A DNA stretch of 64,000 nt from DASUPK01 sp963782345. Its GTDB lineage: Bacteria; Actinomycetota; Thermoleophilia; Solirubrobacterales; 70-9. The position numbers and the translations under genes were made by a program. Position 1 is the first letter of the stretch, and every line of letters starts with the position of its first letter. The notes beneath the pieces were generated by a model, which saw nothing but the letters and a program-made list of their open reading frames with translations, made no database searches and had not been told where the DNA came from. Location: NCBI GenBank assembly GCA_963782345.1, contig CAWAJF010000010.1, forward strand, positions 1 through 64,000. The letters are read 5' to 3'. Shown piece by piece: positions 40,372 through 49,304 of the stretch.

Positions 40372-41891
40372 CCGACTTCAACGCCCCTCACATCGACTAC
40401 GGCGGGCTCTCGCCCGTGATCGCTCTGACCGCGGGGATCTGCGTCGTCCTGATCGTCGGGCTGATCCCGCGTTTCAGCGGCCGCTTCACGATGGCGACGC
40501 TGACGATCGCGGTGCTTGCCGTCACGGCGGCCCGATGCATCATCGAGTGGGGCTCGAACGAGGACCTGGTCGCCGGGGCGCTGCGCCTCGACGCCTTCGG
40601 CCTCGCGGCGGTGCTGATCGCCTGCACCGCCGCGGCAATCGCCACGCTGCTCTCGATCCGGGAGCCGGCGGCCGAGGAGGCCGGGCACGGCGCCTTCTAC
40701 ACGCTGGTGCTCGGGTCGGTCCTTGGCATGACCCTGATCGCGCAGGCCCAGAACCTGGTCGCCTTCTTCGTCGCCCTGGAGCTCCTTTCGATTCCGCTCT
40801 ACGTCCTGAGCGCCTCCGCGCGGCGCGAGGAGCGCTCGCTGGAATCGGGCTTCAAGTACCTGGTCATCGGCTCGGTCGGCTCGGCCACCACGCTCTATGG
40901 ATTCGCGTTGCTCTACGGCGCCTCCGGCTCGATGGACTTCTCGGGGATCGCCGGCGCCCTGGGGCCGGGCGGGAACGGCAACGACACGCTCGTCCTGATC
41001 GGCACCGCGATGGTGGCGACCGGCCTCGCCTTCAAGACCTCGCTGGCGCCCTTCCACCAGTGGACCCCGGACGTCTACCAGGGCGCGCCCACGCCGATCA
41101 CCGCCTTCATGGCCGTGGCCACCAAGGCCGCGGCGTTCATCGCCCTGGCGCGGCTCTTCGAGGTCGCGCTCGGGCCGATCGCCCACGACTGGAAGCCCGC
41201 CCTCGCCGCCCTCGCCGTCGCCTCGATCGCGGTCGGCAACATCGGCGCGCTCGGCCAGGACTCCCTGAAGCGGCTGATGGGCTACTCCGGGATCGCGCAG
41301 GCCGGTTACATGCTGGCCGGCGTCGTGGTGGCGACCGAGACCGGGCTGAAGGCGCTCGTCTTCTACCTGGCGGCGTACACCCTGATGAACCTCGCGGTCT
41401 TCGCCGTCGTGGTCGCGCGCGAGCGCGAGACCGACCGCGGCGACGACATCGAGGCCTTCGCCGGGATCGGCCGCTCGCGCCCGCTGCTCGCCTGGCCGCT
41501 GACGATCGGGATGCTGGCGCTCGCCGGCCTGCCCGGAACCTCCGGCTTCATGGGCAAGCTCTTCCTGATCGAGGCGACGGTCGACGGGGACTACACGTGG
41601 CTCGGGGTGATCATCGTGATCGGCTCAATGGTGTCCCTCGCCTACTACCTGCGAGTCGTGGCGGCGGTCTGGATGCGGCCGGAGCCAACCGCCGCCCCCG
41701 CCCAGGCGATGCCCGCGATCGCCGGTGCCTCACCGGAAGCGGACGTCCCCACCAAGGGCACCGGCCGCTGCATCCTGATTCTCGGCTCGGCGCTGGTCTG
41801 CGCCGCGGCAACGGTCGCCTTCGGCGTCGCCCCCTCGCCCCTGATCGACTGGGCCTCGCACGCCGCCTCGTCCGTGGCGACCACGATCTAG
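40368..41891 (+). CDS. nuoN: NADH-quinone oxidoreductase subunit N
   Basis: Third antiporter-like subunit, last of the operon, 507 residues, 14 helices. FFVALELLSIPLYVLSAS contains the key Glu, FHQWTPDVYQGAPTPITAFM and MGYSGIAQAGYMLAG are conserved, as is LAGLPGTSGFMGKLFLI. GTG start in the nuoM stop. It ends 48 bp before the convergent MFS gene; I saw no strong terminator in the gap. Confidence 0.97.
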   Translation: MTDFNAPHIDYGGLSPVIALTAGICVVLIVGLIPRFSGRFTMATLTIAVLAVTAARCIIEWGSNEDLVAGALRLDAFGLAAVLIACTAAAIATLLSIREPAAEEAGHGAFYTLVLGSVLGMTLIAQAQNLVAFFVALELLSIPLYVLSASARREERSLESGFKYLVIGSVGSATTLYGFALLYGASGSMDFSGIAGALGPGGNGNDTLVLIGTAMVATGLAFKTSLAPFHQWTPDVYQGAPTPITAFMAVATKAAAFIALARLFEVALGPIAHDWKPALAALAVASIAVGNIGALGQDSLKRLMGYSGIAQAGYMLAGVVVATETGLKALVFYLAAYTLMNLAVFAVVVARERETDRGDDIEAFAGIGRSRPLLAWPLTIGMLALAGLPGTSGFMGKLFLIEATVDGDYTWLGVIIVIGSMVSLAYYLRVVAAVWMRPEPTAAPAQAMPAIAGASPEADVPTKGTGRCILILGSALVCAAATVAFGVAPSPLIDWASHAASSVATTI

Positions 41892-41939
41892 TTCCGTCCC
41901 GGCGCTCAACCTGCGACTCGATGACATGGCCCGCGTCGC

Positions 41940-43553
41940 TCAGGGCGCCCTCGAGGGAAGGGCGGCCAGGACGAGAAGCGCCGCCACCGCGGCGACGATC
42001 GCGCCCGCCGCAAGCGCGACGTGCGTGCCGCTCATGAAGGCCGATCGCGCTGCGTCGGCCAGGGCCGCGCCCGTGGCGCCGCCCACGGCCGAGGAGACGG
42101 CGAGTGCGCCGCCCAGGGATCCGGTGATCGTGTGCAGCACCTCGGGTGGAACGTGGCGGCCCTCCAGCACGCCGCTCAAGCGGTCCTGATAGCGGGTGGA
42201 GAGCATGCTGCCGATCACCGCCACCCCGAGCGCCCCGCCGACCTGGATCGCGACGACGTAGGTCGCCGAGCCGATCCCTGCCTCGGCGCGCGGGAGCGAG
42301 CCGAGCACCGAATCGGCGGCCGTCGGCATCAGCAGGCCGGCGCCGAACCCGAGGAGCAGCATCCCAGGCAGGACGTCCGCATAGGTGGCGCCCAGGGTCG
42401 ACGCGTCCGAGATCTGCCAGAGCCCGGCCGTGACCGCCGCGAGGCCCGCGAAGGCGGTCACCTTGCTGCCGACGAGGCGCACGATCGGCGTGGACAGAGG
42501 GGCGGCGGCCGCGAGCACCGCCGCCGTCGGCAGGATCCGGACGCCCGCCTGCAGGGGCGAGAAGCCGAGATCGAATTGCAGGAACTGGGTGAGGATGAAC
42601 ACCGCCCCGAACAGCGCGAAGAGGCCGAGCGCGACCGCTGAGACGGCGACCGAGAAGCGACGAGAGCGAAAGAACGAGAGCCTCAGCATCGGGTGGGGGC
42701 AGCGAGCCTCCCACGCGATGAACGCGCCGACCACTGCGAGGCCCGCCGCTCCGACCGCGACGACCGCCGCCGAGGTCCAGCCTCGCGCCGGGGCCTCGAT
42801 GATCGCCCAGAGGACCAGCCCCAGGCCGAGGATCGAGAGGACGGCGCCGGCGGGATCCGGCGGAGTGGCGTCGCGGCGCTTGGACTCGGGCAGCAGCAAC
42901 GCGGCGGCGATCCCGCCGGCGATCAGGACCGGCACGTTCACGAAGAACACCGAGCCCCACCAGAGCCTGGAGAGAAGCAATCCGCCCGCAAGCGGGCCGA
43001 TCGCCAGGCCGACGCCCATCGCCCCTCCCCAGATCCCCACCGCCCGGGCCCGCTCGGCGGGGTCGCGGAAGACGTTGTCGAGAATGGACAGCCCCGCCGG
43101 GATCGTGAGCGCGGCGCCGGCGCCCATCAGGCCACGCCAGCCGATCAGCAAGCCCACCGAGCCGGAGAAGGCGGCGCCGAGAGATCCGACCCCGAAGACG
43201 GCGAAGCCGAGCAGGAACAGCCGCTTGCGGCCGACCCGGTCGGCCAGGCTGCCGCCCACCAGCAGGAGGCCCGCGAACACCATCGCGTAGATGTCGACGA
43301 TCCACTGGAGCTGTCCGGACGTCGCATGCAGCTTCCGGACGAGAGTCGGGAGCGCGACGTTCAGGATCGTGCTGTCGATGTTCACGACCAGGACGGCGAC
43401 GCAAAGGACGGCCAGCATCGCCCAGCGGCGCGGGTCGGGAGCTCTGGTGGAGCGCGGGGCCTGCGGTGGTGTCTCGGGAGGCGACCTGAGCTCCGGCCTG
43501 GGTGCCGAGACGTCGGGGGGCTTCGGAGGAGGGGGAAGCCGGGAAACGGACAT
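41940..43553 (-). CDS. MFS exporter, DHA2 family (14 helices)
   Basis: Proton-driven drug efflux type transporter, 537 residues. After a 45-residue Pro/Arg-rich cytoplasmic leader come 14 hydrophobic segments. Motif A is GGSLADRVGRKR (about 99-110), and the first helix carries VNIDSTILNVALPTL, the membrane Asp typical of QacA/EmrB-like pumps. WRGLMGAGAALTIPA is motif B-like. Substrate unknown. Divergent from the broken AEC transporter. Not recognisably part of an operon. Confidence 0.88.
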   Translation of the reverse strand: MSVSRLPPPPKPPDVSAPRPELRSPPETPPQAPRSTRAPDPRRWAMLAVLCVAVLVVNIDSTILNVALPTLVRKLHATSGQLQWIVDIYAMVFAGLLLVGGSLADRVGRKRLFLLGFAVFGVGSLGAAFSGSVGLLIGWRGLMGAGAALTIPAGLSILDNVFRDPAERARAVGIWGGAMGVGLAIGPLAGGLLLSRLWWGSVFFVNVPVLIAGGIAAALLLPESKRRDATPPDPAGAVLSILGLGLVLWAIIEAPARGWTSAAVVAVGAAGLAVVGAFIAWEARCPHPMLRLSFFRSRRFSVAVSAVALGLFALFGAVFILTQFLQFDLGFSPLQAGVRILPTAAVLAAAAPLSTPIVRLVGSKVTAFAGLAAVTAGLWQISDASTLGATYADVLPGMLLLGFGAGLLMPTAADSVLGSLPRAEAGIGSATYVVAIQVGGALGVAVIGSMLSTRYQDRLSGVLEGRHVPPEVLHTITGSLGGALAVSSAVGGATGAALADAARSAFMSGTHVALAAGAIVAAVAALLVLAALPSRAP

Positions 43554-43652
43554 CCGACCGAACGTACGGATTGCCTGTCCCGTTCACATCCGTGGCGCCC
43601 ACGGAGCACGCTCCGCCGCCACTACCTGTGCCCTGCGCGAGGATGCCGTCCC

Positions 43653-44446
43653 TTGGGCGTCCTGCTCACCATCGTCGCGATCGCGATCTCCGGCACCGCG
43701 GGTGTCGCCGCCGAGCGCCGCTGGCCGGTGAGCGCCGTCGGCTGGGCTCGCCGGCTTCTCGTCATCTCGCTCTACACGCTGCTCCCATTCGTCGTCTTCT
43801 TCAACCTCTCTCGGGTCCATCTGAACGCCGATCTCGCGGGTGGCCTGGCGATCGGCTGGGTGGCGATCCTGACCGCGACGGGGCTGGCCTGGTTCGCCGG
43901 CACCCGGCTGCTGAGGCTGGAGCGGCCTTTGACGGGCGCGCTCGTCTGCGGGAGCGTCCTGCCCAACTCCGGCTACCTCGGCTACCCGCTCTGCGCGTCC
44001 CTGCTCGGCTTCCACGCCCTCGGGCAGGCGGTGGTCTACGACGTGATCGTGGTCGGCCCCTCCCTGTTCCTGCTCGGGTTCGGCGCGGGCGCCACCTTCG
44101 GCACCCGGGCCGGTGAGGGAGCGAGGGAGCGGGTGGTCGCCTTCTTCACCCGCAATCCGCCGCTCTACGCCGCGGTCTTGGCGCTGCTCGCACCGGACTC
44201 GCTCCGGTCGGCTCGGCGATCCTGCTCCGCCTCGTGATCGCACCCGGTCTCCTCCTCCTGTTGTCGCTGCCCCTCATCGACCTGCCGGGCCCCTATCTGC
44301 TGCTTGCGGCGATGCCCTGCGGCATCAACACGCTGCTGGTCGCCCACGTCTACGGCCTCGACGCGAAGCTCGCCGCTCAGTCCGTCACCTGGACCACCAC
44401 GATCGCGGTCGCTGCGGCCCTGGCCGCTCAATCGATCTGGGGATAG
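43653..44446 (+). pseudogene. AEC-type (auxin efflux carrier-like) transporter, frameshifted and shortened
   Basis: Membrane carrier related to malonate/auxin permeases. The first part (43653-44237, TTG start, GVLLTIVAIAISGTAGVAA) has five helices and the PNSGYLGYPL hallmark. It runs out of frame at about 44205 (SARRSCSAS then stop). In the next frame GSAILLRLVIAPGLLLLLSL continues to 44446, with AMPCGINTLLVAHVYGLD, the matching C-terminal hallmark. Between LLAPDSL and GSAILLRL about 40 residues (two helices) expected in the family are missing. So a deletion with frameshift broke the gene. Confidence 0.7.
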
Positions 44447-44464
44447 ATCTACGATGGCTCGCTC

Positions 44465-46102
44465 GTGCGCTACCCCGTCGAGTCATTCACCGCAGAGGAA
44501 CGCAAGCTCCTCTCCCCCCACTTCACGAACCTCGACCGTCCCGTCTTCGCCCTCGTCAACCTGCCGGAGACGATCAAGGGTGCGCTGTTCGCTCGCTACT
44601 CCCGCTACGCCGGGACGGTCCGTCGCCTCTACCTGGATGAGTTCGCCGCCGACGTCCCCGAGGGCGGACGGCCCTTCGAGGGCGAGGAGGGCGAGCGCGC
44701 GGCCGGTCTCTACGAGCGGGTCTTCATGGGATACGGCGACGACTCGATCGCCCAGGTCGGCGGGGCGCACCTCGCCTGCGAATGGGTCTCGAACGTGCTC
44801 ACCAAGGTGCTCCAGCGCGGCCGGCTCGCGGCCTACCTCGAGCAGTCCACCCGCTACATCCCCTACGACCAGCCCCTTCCCGAATCGGCCGGCGGCGGCC
44901 ATCGCTTCTACCGCGACGACGAGCTCGGCCCGGAGTTCACGGCGGCGATGGAGGAGCTCTTCGCGATCTACTCCCGCTCGCTCGCCGAGGTCAGGGAGTG
45001 GGCGGCGGAGCGCTGGCCGCGCGGAGATGAGCCCGAGGCGGCCTGGGAGCGCTCCATCAAGGCCAAGGCCCTCGACCTGCTCCGCGGGCTGCTCCCTGCC
45101 GCGACCCTGAGCCACGTCGGCATCTTCGCCTCGGGACAGGCCTACGAGCAGCTCCTGCTTCGGATGATGGCCTCGCCGCTGCCCGAGGCTCGCCACTTCG
45201 CGACGATGATCCTGGAGGAGCTGAAGAAGGTGATGCCGAGCTTCGTCGCGCGCGTGGAGCGCCCGGACCGAGGCGGGGAGTGGGTCTCCTATCTGGAGCA
45301 CCGCCGTGACGCCGCCGAGCGCTGGGTCGCCCGCATGGGCCTCGATCGGCCCGAGGGCTCCGATGCCCCGGCGGTCGAGCTGATCGACGTCGAGGGCTCG
45401 GAGGACGAGCTGATCGCCGCCTCGCTGTTCGAGTCGTCGGCCACCTCCGAGCGGGCGATCCTCGACCGGGTCCGCACGCTTCCTCCGGACGAGCAGGCCG
45501 AGATCATCGCCGACCTGGTCGGCGAGCGGGCCAACCGCCGCCACCGCCCGGGACGCGGCTGGGAGGCGGTCCGCTACCGCTTCGAGATCGTCTCCGACTA
45601 CGGCGGCTTCCGCGACCTCCAACGCCACCGGATGCTGACCTGTCAGTGGCAGCGACTGAGCCCGGACCTCGGCGCGGGGGTACCGGACGAGGTGCGCGAA
45701 GCGGGTGCCGGCTCCGAGTACGAGCGCGCCCTGGAGATCTCCCGGGCCGAGTACGAGCGGCTCGCGAGCGCGGGGATGGCGGACGCGGCGCCGTACGCCC
45801 TCTGCCTCGGCTACCGGATTCGCTACCTGCTCGACCTGAACGCGCGCGAGGCGATGCACCTGATCGAGCTCCGCTCCGGCCGGGAGGGCCACCCGACCTA
45901 CCGCGCGGTCGCCCAGGCGATGCACGAGCGGATCGCCTCGGTCCACCCGGCGATCGCCGCCGCGATGACCCACGTCGACGCCTCCACCGAGCCGCGCCTC
46001 GAGCGGATCATGAGCGAGATCCGCACGCACCGGAAGCGCGCTGCCGCCGAGGCTGAGCCCGAGGCCTCCGACGCACCTCCCGGCGTCAGCGCTCTCGGTT
46101 AG
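44465..46102 (+). CDS. Tandem-domain ThyX-like (FAD-dependent thymidylate synthase family) protein
   Basis: Flavin-dependent thymidylate synthases methylate dUMP using folate, NADPH and FAD; the usual protein is 220-250 residues and works as tetramer. This one has 545 residues with two ThyX-like halves. The signature RHRx7S is split: the N-terminal half reads RGRLAAYLEQSTRY (118-131), His replaced by Gly but Ser kept; the C-terminal half reads RHRMLTCQWQRLS (about 386-398), RHR kept but Arg at the Ser position. Long forms like this occur in actinobacteria and may not be ordinary ThyX. GTG start. Followed by the cupredoxin gene. Confidence 0.8.
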   Translation: MRYPVESFTAEERKLLSPHFTNLDRPVFALVNLPETIKGALFARYSRYAGTVRRLYLDEFAADVPEGGRPFEGEEGERAAGLYERVFMGYGDDSIAQVGGAHLACEWVSNVLTKVLQRGRLAAYLEQSTRYIPYDQPLPESAGGGHRFYRDDELGPEFTAAMEELFAIYSRSLAEVREWAAERWPRGDEPEAAWERSIKAKALDLLRGLLPAATLSHVGIFASGQAYEQLLLRMMASPLPEARHFATMILEELKKVMPSFVARVERPDRGGEWVSYLEHRRDAAERWVARMGLDRPEGSDAPAVELIDVEGSEDELIAASLFESSATSERAILDRVRTLPPDEQAEIIADLVGERANRRHRPGRGWEAVRYRFEIVSDYGGFRDLQRHRMLTCQWQRLSPDLGAGVPDEVREAGAGSEYERALEISRAEYERLASAGMADAAPYALCLGYRIRYLLDLNAREAMHLIELRSGREGHPTYRAVAQAMHERIASVHPAIAAAMTHVDASTEPRLERIMSEIRTHRKRAAAEAEPEASDAPPGVSALG

Positions 46103-46145
46103 TCAATCCCGGGACCTCGAGACTCCGTACTTGACTAAGAGTCAA
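46099..46145. promoter_or_regulatory. Repeated TTGACT/AGTCAA sites before the cupredoxin gene
   Basis: TTAGTCAA (46099-46106) and TTGACTAA (46131-46138) are inverted copies; the latter is also half of a 15-bp dyad TTGACTAAGAGTCAA (46131-46145), with arms TTGACT/AGTCAA. So three copies of AGTCAA stand in 47 bp between thyX-like stop and cupredoxin start (46156). Operator-like, possibly for a metal-sensing regulator. Confidence 0.55.
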
Positions 46146-46155
46146 TGACCGTCGG

Positions 46156-46929
46156 ATGCCGAGAGTGAAGGGAGCGGGTGCCCTGGCGAGCGGGATGCTC
46201 GTCCTGGCGGCGATCTGCGCCGTGCCTGCCGTGTCGGCCGCCCAGGATGCGGACGTGCCAGCCGACACGACCACAACGGACACCACCGCGGAGGTGACGA
46301 CGACCACCCCGGAGGCGACGACCGCCGCCGCGCCGGATCCAGTGGCGCCGACCGCGGATGCATCCGCGACGACAACTCCCGCACCTCCGGCCGTCACGGT
46401 CACCAGCCCGTCCGGAGAGGCACGTACCGCCGCGTCCGCCAGCGTGACGATCGGCGACTTCTTCTTCTCGCCGGCATCGGTCACGGTCGCAGTGGGCGAC
46501 ACGGTCACCTGGCGCAACTCCGGGCAGGCCCCGCACAACGCCACGGCGAACGACGGAAGCTTCAAGACCCCTGACCTCGGTAACGGCCAGAGCGCCTCCC
46601 ACACGTTCAGCCAGCCTGGCACGTTCAGCTACATCTGCACGATCCATCCGAACATGCACGGCACGGTGCGGGTCTTGAGCTCGAGCGGCGGAAGCGGAAA
46701 GGGCGGCGGCTCCGGCTCCAGCTCCGGATCGAGCTCGACCGGCTCGGCGACCTCGGAGTCATCCGCGGTCGCCTCACCGGACGCCGCGGGCACCTCTGCG
46801 ACCCTGCCGATGACCGGCATGGCCGTTGGAGCGCTGGCGCTGGTTGGCCTGGTGATGCTGGCGCTGGGTCTGATCGCCCGCCGCGCCTCCGACCGGTCGG
46901 CGCAGCGGAGCTGGCTGACGATCTTCTAG
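46156..46929 (+). CDS. Cell-wall cupredoxin with LPxTG-type sorting signal
   Basis: A 257-residue exported copper protein. Signal peptide (ALASGMLVLAAICAVPAVSA), Thr/Ala/Pro-rich spacer (30-95), cupredoxin domain (about 95-175) with ligands His in APHNATA and Cys, His, Met in YICTIHPNMHG, the amicyanin/plastocyanin type-1 set. A Gly/Ser spacer then leads to LPMTG (217-221), a hydrophobic helix and RRASDR, a textbook sortase signal. So the protein is probably linked to peptidoglycan and passes electrons or holds copper outside the cell. Confidence 0.85.
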   Translation: MPRVKGAGALASGMLVLAAICAVPAVSAAQDADVPADTTTTDTTAEVTTTTPEATTAAAPDPVAPTADASATTTPAPPAVTVTSPSGEARTAASASVTIGDFFFSPASVTVAVGDTVTWRNSGQAPHNATANDGSFKTPDLGNGQSASHTFSQPGTFSYICTIHPNMHGTVRVLSSSGGSGKGGGSGSSSGSSSTGSATSESSAVASPDAAGTSATLPMTGMAVGALALVGLVMLALGLIARRASDRSAQRSWLTIF

Positions 46930-46972
46930 CTCAGCGGCGTCAGCTTGAACTTGAGCGCGTCAGCTCCGCGAG

Positions 46973-48988
46973 TCAGCGGCGGTGCGCCAGCTTCTCGACC
47001 AGCTTCACCTTCCGCACCTTGGTGTTGGCGCTGCCACCGTCGGGCAGGAAGGTGATCCAGAGCTTCGTCTTCGCCTTGCCCTCGTGCTGCAGGCGCTGGC
47101 GGAGCTTGCGCGCCTTCTTGCCCTTCTTGGCGGGCTTCACCCGGAGCCACTTGTGGCCGCCCGAGGTTCGGGCGTGCTTGGAGCCCAGGCCGAACTTGGC
47201 GATTCCGCGGCCCGTGATCCCGACCAGGCCCGGCCCGGGGACCTTGACCTTCAGATAGGCGATGCCCTTCTTCTTGTTGTGCTTCAGCTTGCCGAAGCCG
47301 AAGAGGTTCGAGGGCGGAGGAGGCGGGGGCGGGGGCGGCGCCGGGGGCGCGGAGGGCTCCGGCTGGCTGAGCTCGAAGGCGCCGGAATCACAGCGGCCGC
47401 CGCTCGGCGATGGCCGGGGGAAGCCGCGCTCGTCGATCGTCAGACCCGAGCAGGGAGCGTGATCGATCGCCGGGCTGCCGGCGAGCAGGGCCTGGGTCGG
47501 GATCGCCCACACCGGCGAAATGCCGGCACGCGGTCCACCGTTGTCGGCGGGGGCGCCGAGCCGCGGGTCGGTCGAGCCCAGGTCGCCGGGCCCGCCCAGC
47601 GCGCAGGATGCATCCGAGACGACGTTGTAACCGGTGGAGGTGATCGGCGGGGACGAGGCGCAGTTGCCGCCCGTCGGGTTGTCGAGGATCGAGCTCGCCA
47701 GCGTCAGGGTGCCGCTGTTGAACTCGACGGCGGCCGCCGCACTCAAGGACTGGTTGCCGGCGATCGTGGCGTTGACGATGCTGAGCTGCCCGAGGCTCCC
47801 TCCGCGGATCGCCCCTCCTGACGGTGAGCTGTTGGCGTCGAAGGTCGAGTTGCGGATCGTCCCGTCGTCGTAGAACCAGGCGCCGCCGCCCGTCCCGGTC
47901 GCGCTGTTGCTCTCGATCGTGCTGCCGTCGACCAGCACCGACTGTGGTGCGCTCACATCGGACCAGAGGCCGCCGCCCCCGCCTCCGGCGGCGGTTGCGT
48001 CGTTCTCCGAGATCACCGAGCTGGCGATCCGGTGCTCGTGGGTCTCCGAGGTGACGTCGAGCAGGAAGACGCCGGCGCCCTCGCCGTTCGCCTTGATCCC
48101 CTTCGCCTCGTTGTTGTTGACCGCGGAGCCGGTGATCCGCAGCGCTCCGCCGTTGCCCAGGTAGACCCCGCCGCCGTCGTTGTCGGCGTCGTTGTGGTCG
48201 ACCCTGGAGCCCTGGATGGTGGCCGACGGATACGTCGGCCCGTACGGGAGCACCGCGATCCCCGCTCCGTTGCCGTCGCTGGCGAGAGGGTTCGTCGGGT
48301 AGACGAGAGAGGAGTTGTGATCGACCCTCGTGCCGTAGAGCAGCAGCGTCCCGCCGCCGACGTAGATCCCGCCGCCGTTCCCGCCCGCCATGGCGCCGGT
48401 GACGCCAGCCTGGTTGTCGTCGATCTCGCTGTCGAAGATCGCGGTCGAGCTGCCCGGGCCCGCGAAGATCCCGCCGCCGGAGGAGCCGACCGCCTGGTTG
48501 TTGTCCACCCTGACGCGGTTGAGGCCCAGGGTCCCCCCGTCGTTGAGGATGCCGCCGCCGGTGTCGTTGAGGAACCCTCCTGAGACCTCGAGATCCTGGA
48601 GGAACAGCTTGTCGCCGGGGGCCATCACATGGAAGATCCGCTGGCTAGCGCTCGGCTTCACCGTGGTCCCTCCGCTCGTACCTCCCTGAGAGCCCTGCCC
48701 GACGATGGTGATCTCGGAGGAGATGCTCAGCTCCCCCGACGTGAGGGGGATCGTCCCCGCCGGAACGATGTTGATCGTGTCAGGGCCGCTGCTGCCGGGG
48801 TCGCAGCCCGTTACCGGGCTGCCGGTGTTGGCGGTGTCGATCGCCTTCGGCAGCGTACAGCTGGTGCCGAACTCGGCGAGGGTGTCGACGGTGATCGTCG
48901 CCGCCTGGGCGCTCGCCGCCAGCAGGGCGGCGGTCAGCGCCGCCAAGGGCAGGATGATGGACGGGCGGACGACTCTTCGGTAGCTCAT
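46973..48988 (-). CDS. Secreted right-handed beta-helix protein 1 (choice-of-anchor type)
   Basis: 671 residues: signal peptide (LPLAALTAALLAASAQA), a CSLREA-like opening (SCTLPKAIDTANTG), a long parallel beta-helix of Gly/Asn-rich turns (GGGIxxxG, NSTFDANS, about 100-480), the ending SPAIDHAPCSG - DERGFPRP - CDSGAFEL common to this family, a Pro-rich spacer, and a basic C-terminal module (about 560-671) with FGKLKHNKKKGIAYLKV, PAKKGKKARKLR and SANTKVRKVKLV. The last module is shared with the protein at 49997. Probably a surface adhesin or polysaccharide binder. Confidence 0.78.
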   Translation of the reverse strand: MSYRRVVRPSIILPLAALTAALLAASAQAATITVDTLAEFGTSCTLPKAIDTANTGSPVTGCDPGSSGPDTINIVPAGTIPLTSGELSISSEITIVGQGSQGGTSGGTTVKPSASQRIFHVMAPGDKLFLQDLEVSGGFLNDTGGGILNDGGTLGLNRVRVDNNQAVGSSGGGIFAGPGSSTAIFDSEIDDNQAGVTGAMAGGNGGGIYVGGGTLLLYGTRVDHNSSLVYPTNPLASDGNGAGIAVLPYGPTYPSATIQGSRVDHNDADNDGGGVYLGNGGALRITGSAVNNNEAKGIKANGEGAGVFLLDVTSETHEHRIASSVISENDATAAGGGGGGLWSDVSAPQSVLVDGSTIESNSATGTGGGAWFYDDGTIRNSTFDANSSPSGGAIRGGSLGQLSIVNATIAGNQSLSAAAAVEFNSGTLTLASSILDNPTGGNCASSPPITSTGYNVVSDASCALGGPGDLGSTDPRLGAPADNGGPRAGISPVWAIPTQALLAGSPAIDHAPCSGLTIDERGFPRPSPSGGRCDSGAFELSQPEPSAPPAPPPPPPPPPSNLFGFGKLKHNKKKGIAYLKVKVPGPGLVGITGRGIAKFGLGSKHARTSGGHKWLRVKPAKKGKKARKLRQRLQHEGKAKTKLWITFLPDGGSANTKVRKVKLVEKLAHRR

Positions 48989-49075
48989 CGGGGCCGATTT
49001 TGGGAGGTTGCCGCCGGTTATTCATCGGTGAGGCACCCCAATTTTTTCTTCGGATAGTCGGGGCGCGCCTGAGGG

Positions 49076-49253
49076 TCAGCGGCGGCGCGTCAGCTCCCTG
49101 ACCAGCGTCACCTTCCGCGCCTGGGTTATCGGCGTGCCGCCGGTCGGCGAAACGGCGTCGGTCCCGGCGAGGACGCGGTCGCGGGCGTCGCTCGTAGGTC
49201 GAGCGCGTACGCCAGCAGCGCGCCCGGGTGTTGGCGAGCCCGTCCGTCGGCAC
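49076..49253 (-). pseudogene. Two remnants of the beta-helix C-terminal module
   Basis: At 49076-49150 the minus strand reads SPTGGTPITQARKVTLVREL then TRRR and stop, closely matching the last residues of the proteins at 49997 (PTGGTANTQARKVKLV) and 46973. At about 49210-49253 a second piece reads VPTDGLANTRAR before it loses similarity. Nothing else of a beta-helix gene is left. These look like the 3' ends of duplicated copies deleted down to stubs. Confidence 0.6.
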
Positions 49254-49260
49254 GGCCCAG

Positions 49261-49304
49261 CCTTAGCTAAGGTAGACTAACCCGGATCGAGGAGGGGAGA
49301 GATC
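49261..49304 (+). promoter_or_regulatory. Toxin-antitoxin promoter with 12-bp palindrome
   Basis: CCTTAGCTAAGG (49261-49272) is a perfect palindrome directly in front of TAGACT (49273-49278), a -10-like hexamer; GAGGAGGGGAG precedes the antitoxin ATG at 49305. Phd-type antitoxins bind such dyads to repress their own operon. Confidence 0.7.

Noticed and set aside
43566..43593. ACGGAT/ATCCGT inverted repeat between the MFS and AEC genes as an operator
   Set aside because: Arms are only 6 bp with a 16-bp spacer; expected by chance in this composition.
44234..44446. A separate 70-residue membrane protein gene
   Set aside because: Its sequence matches the C-terminal end of the AEC transporter just upstream, so it is the second part of the broken gene.
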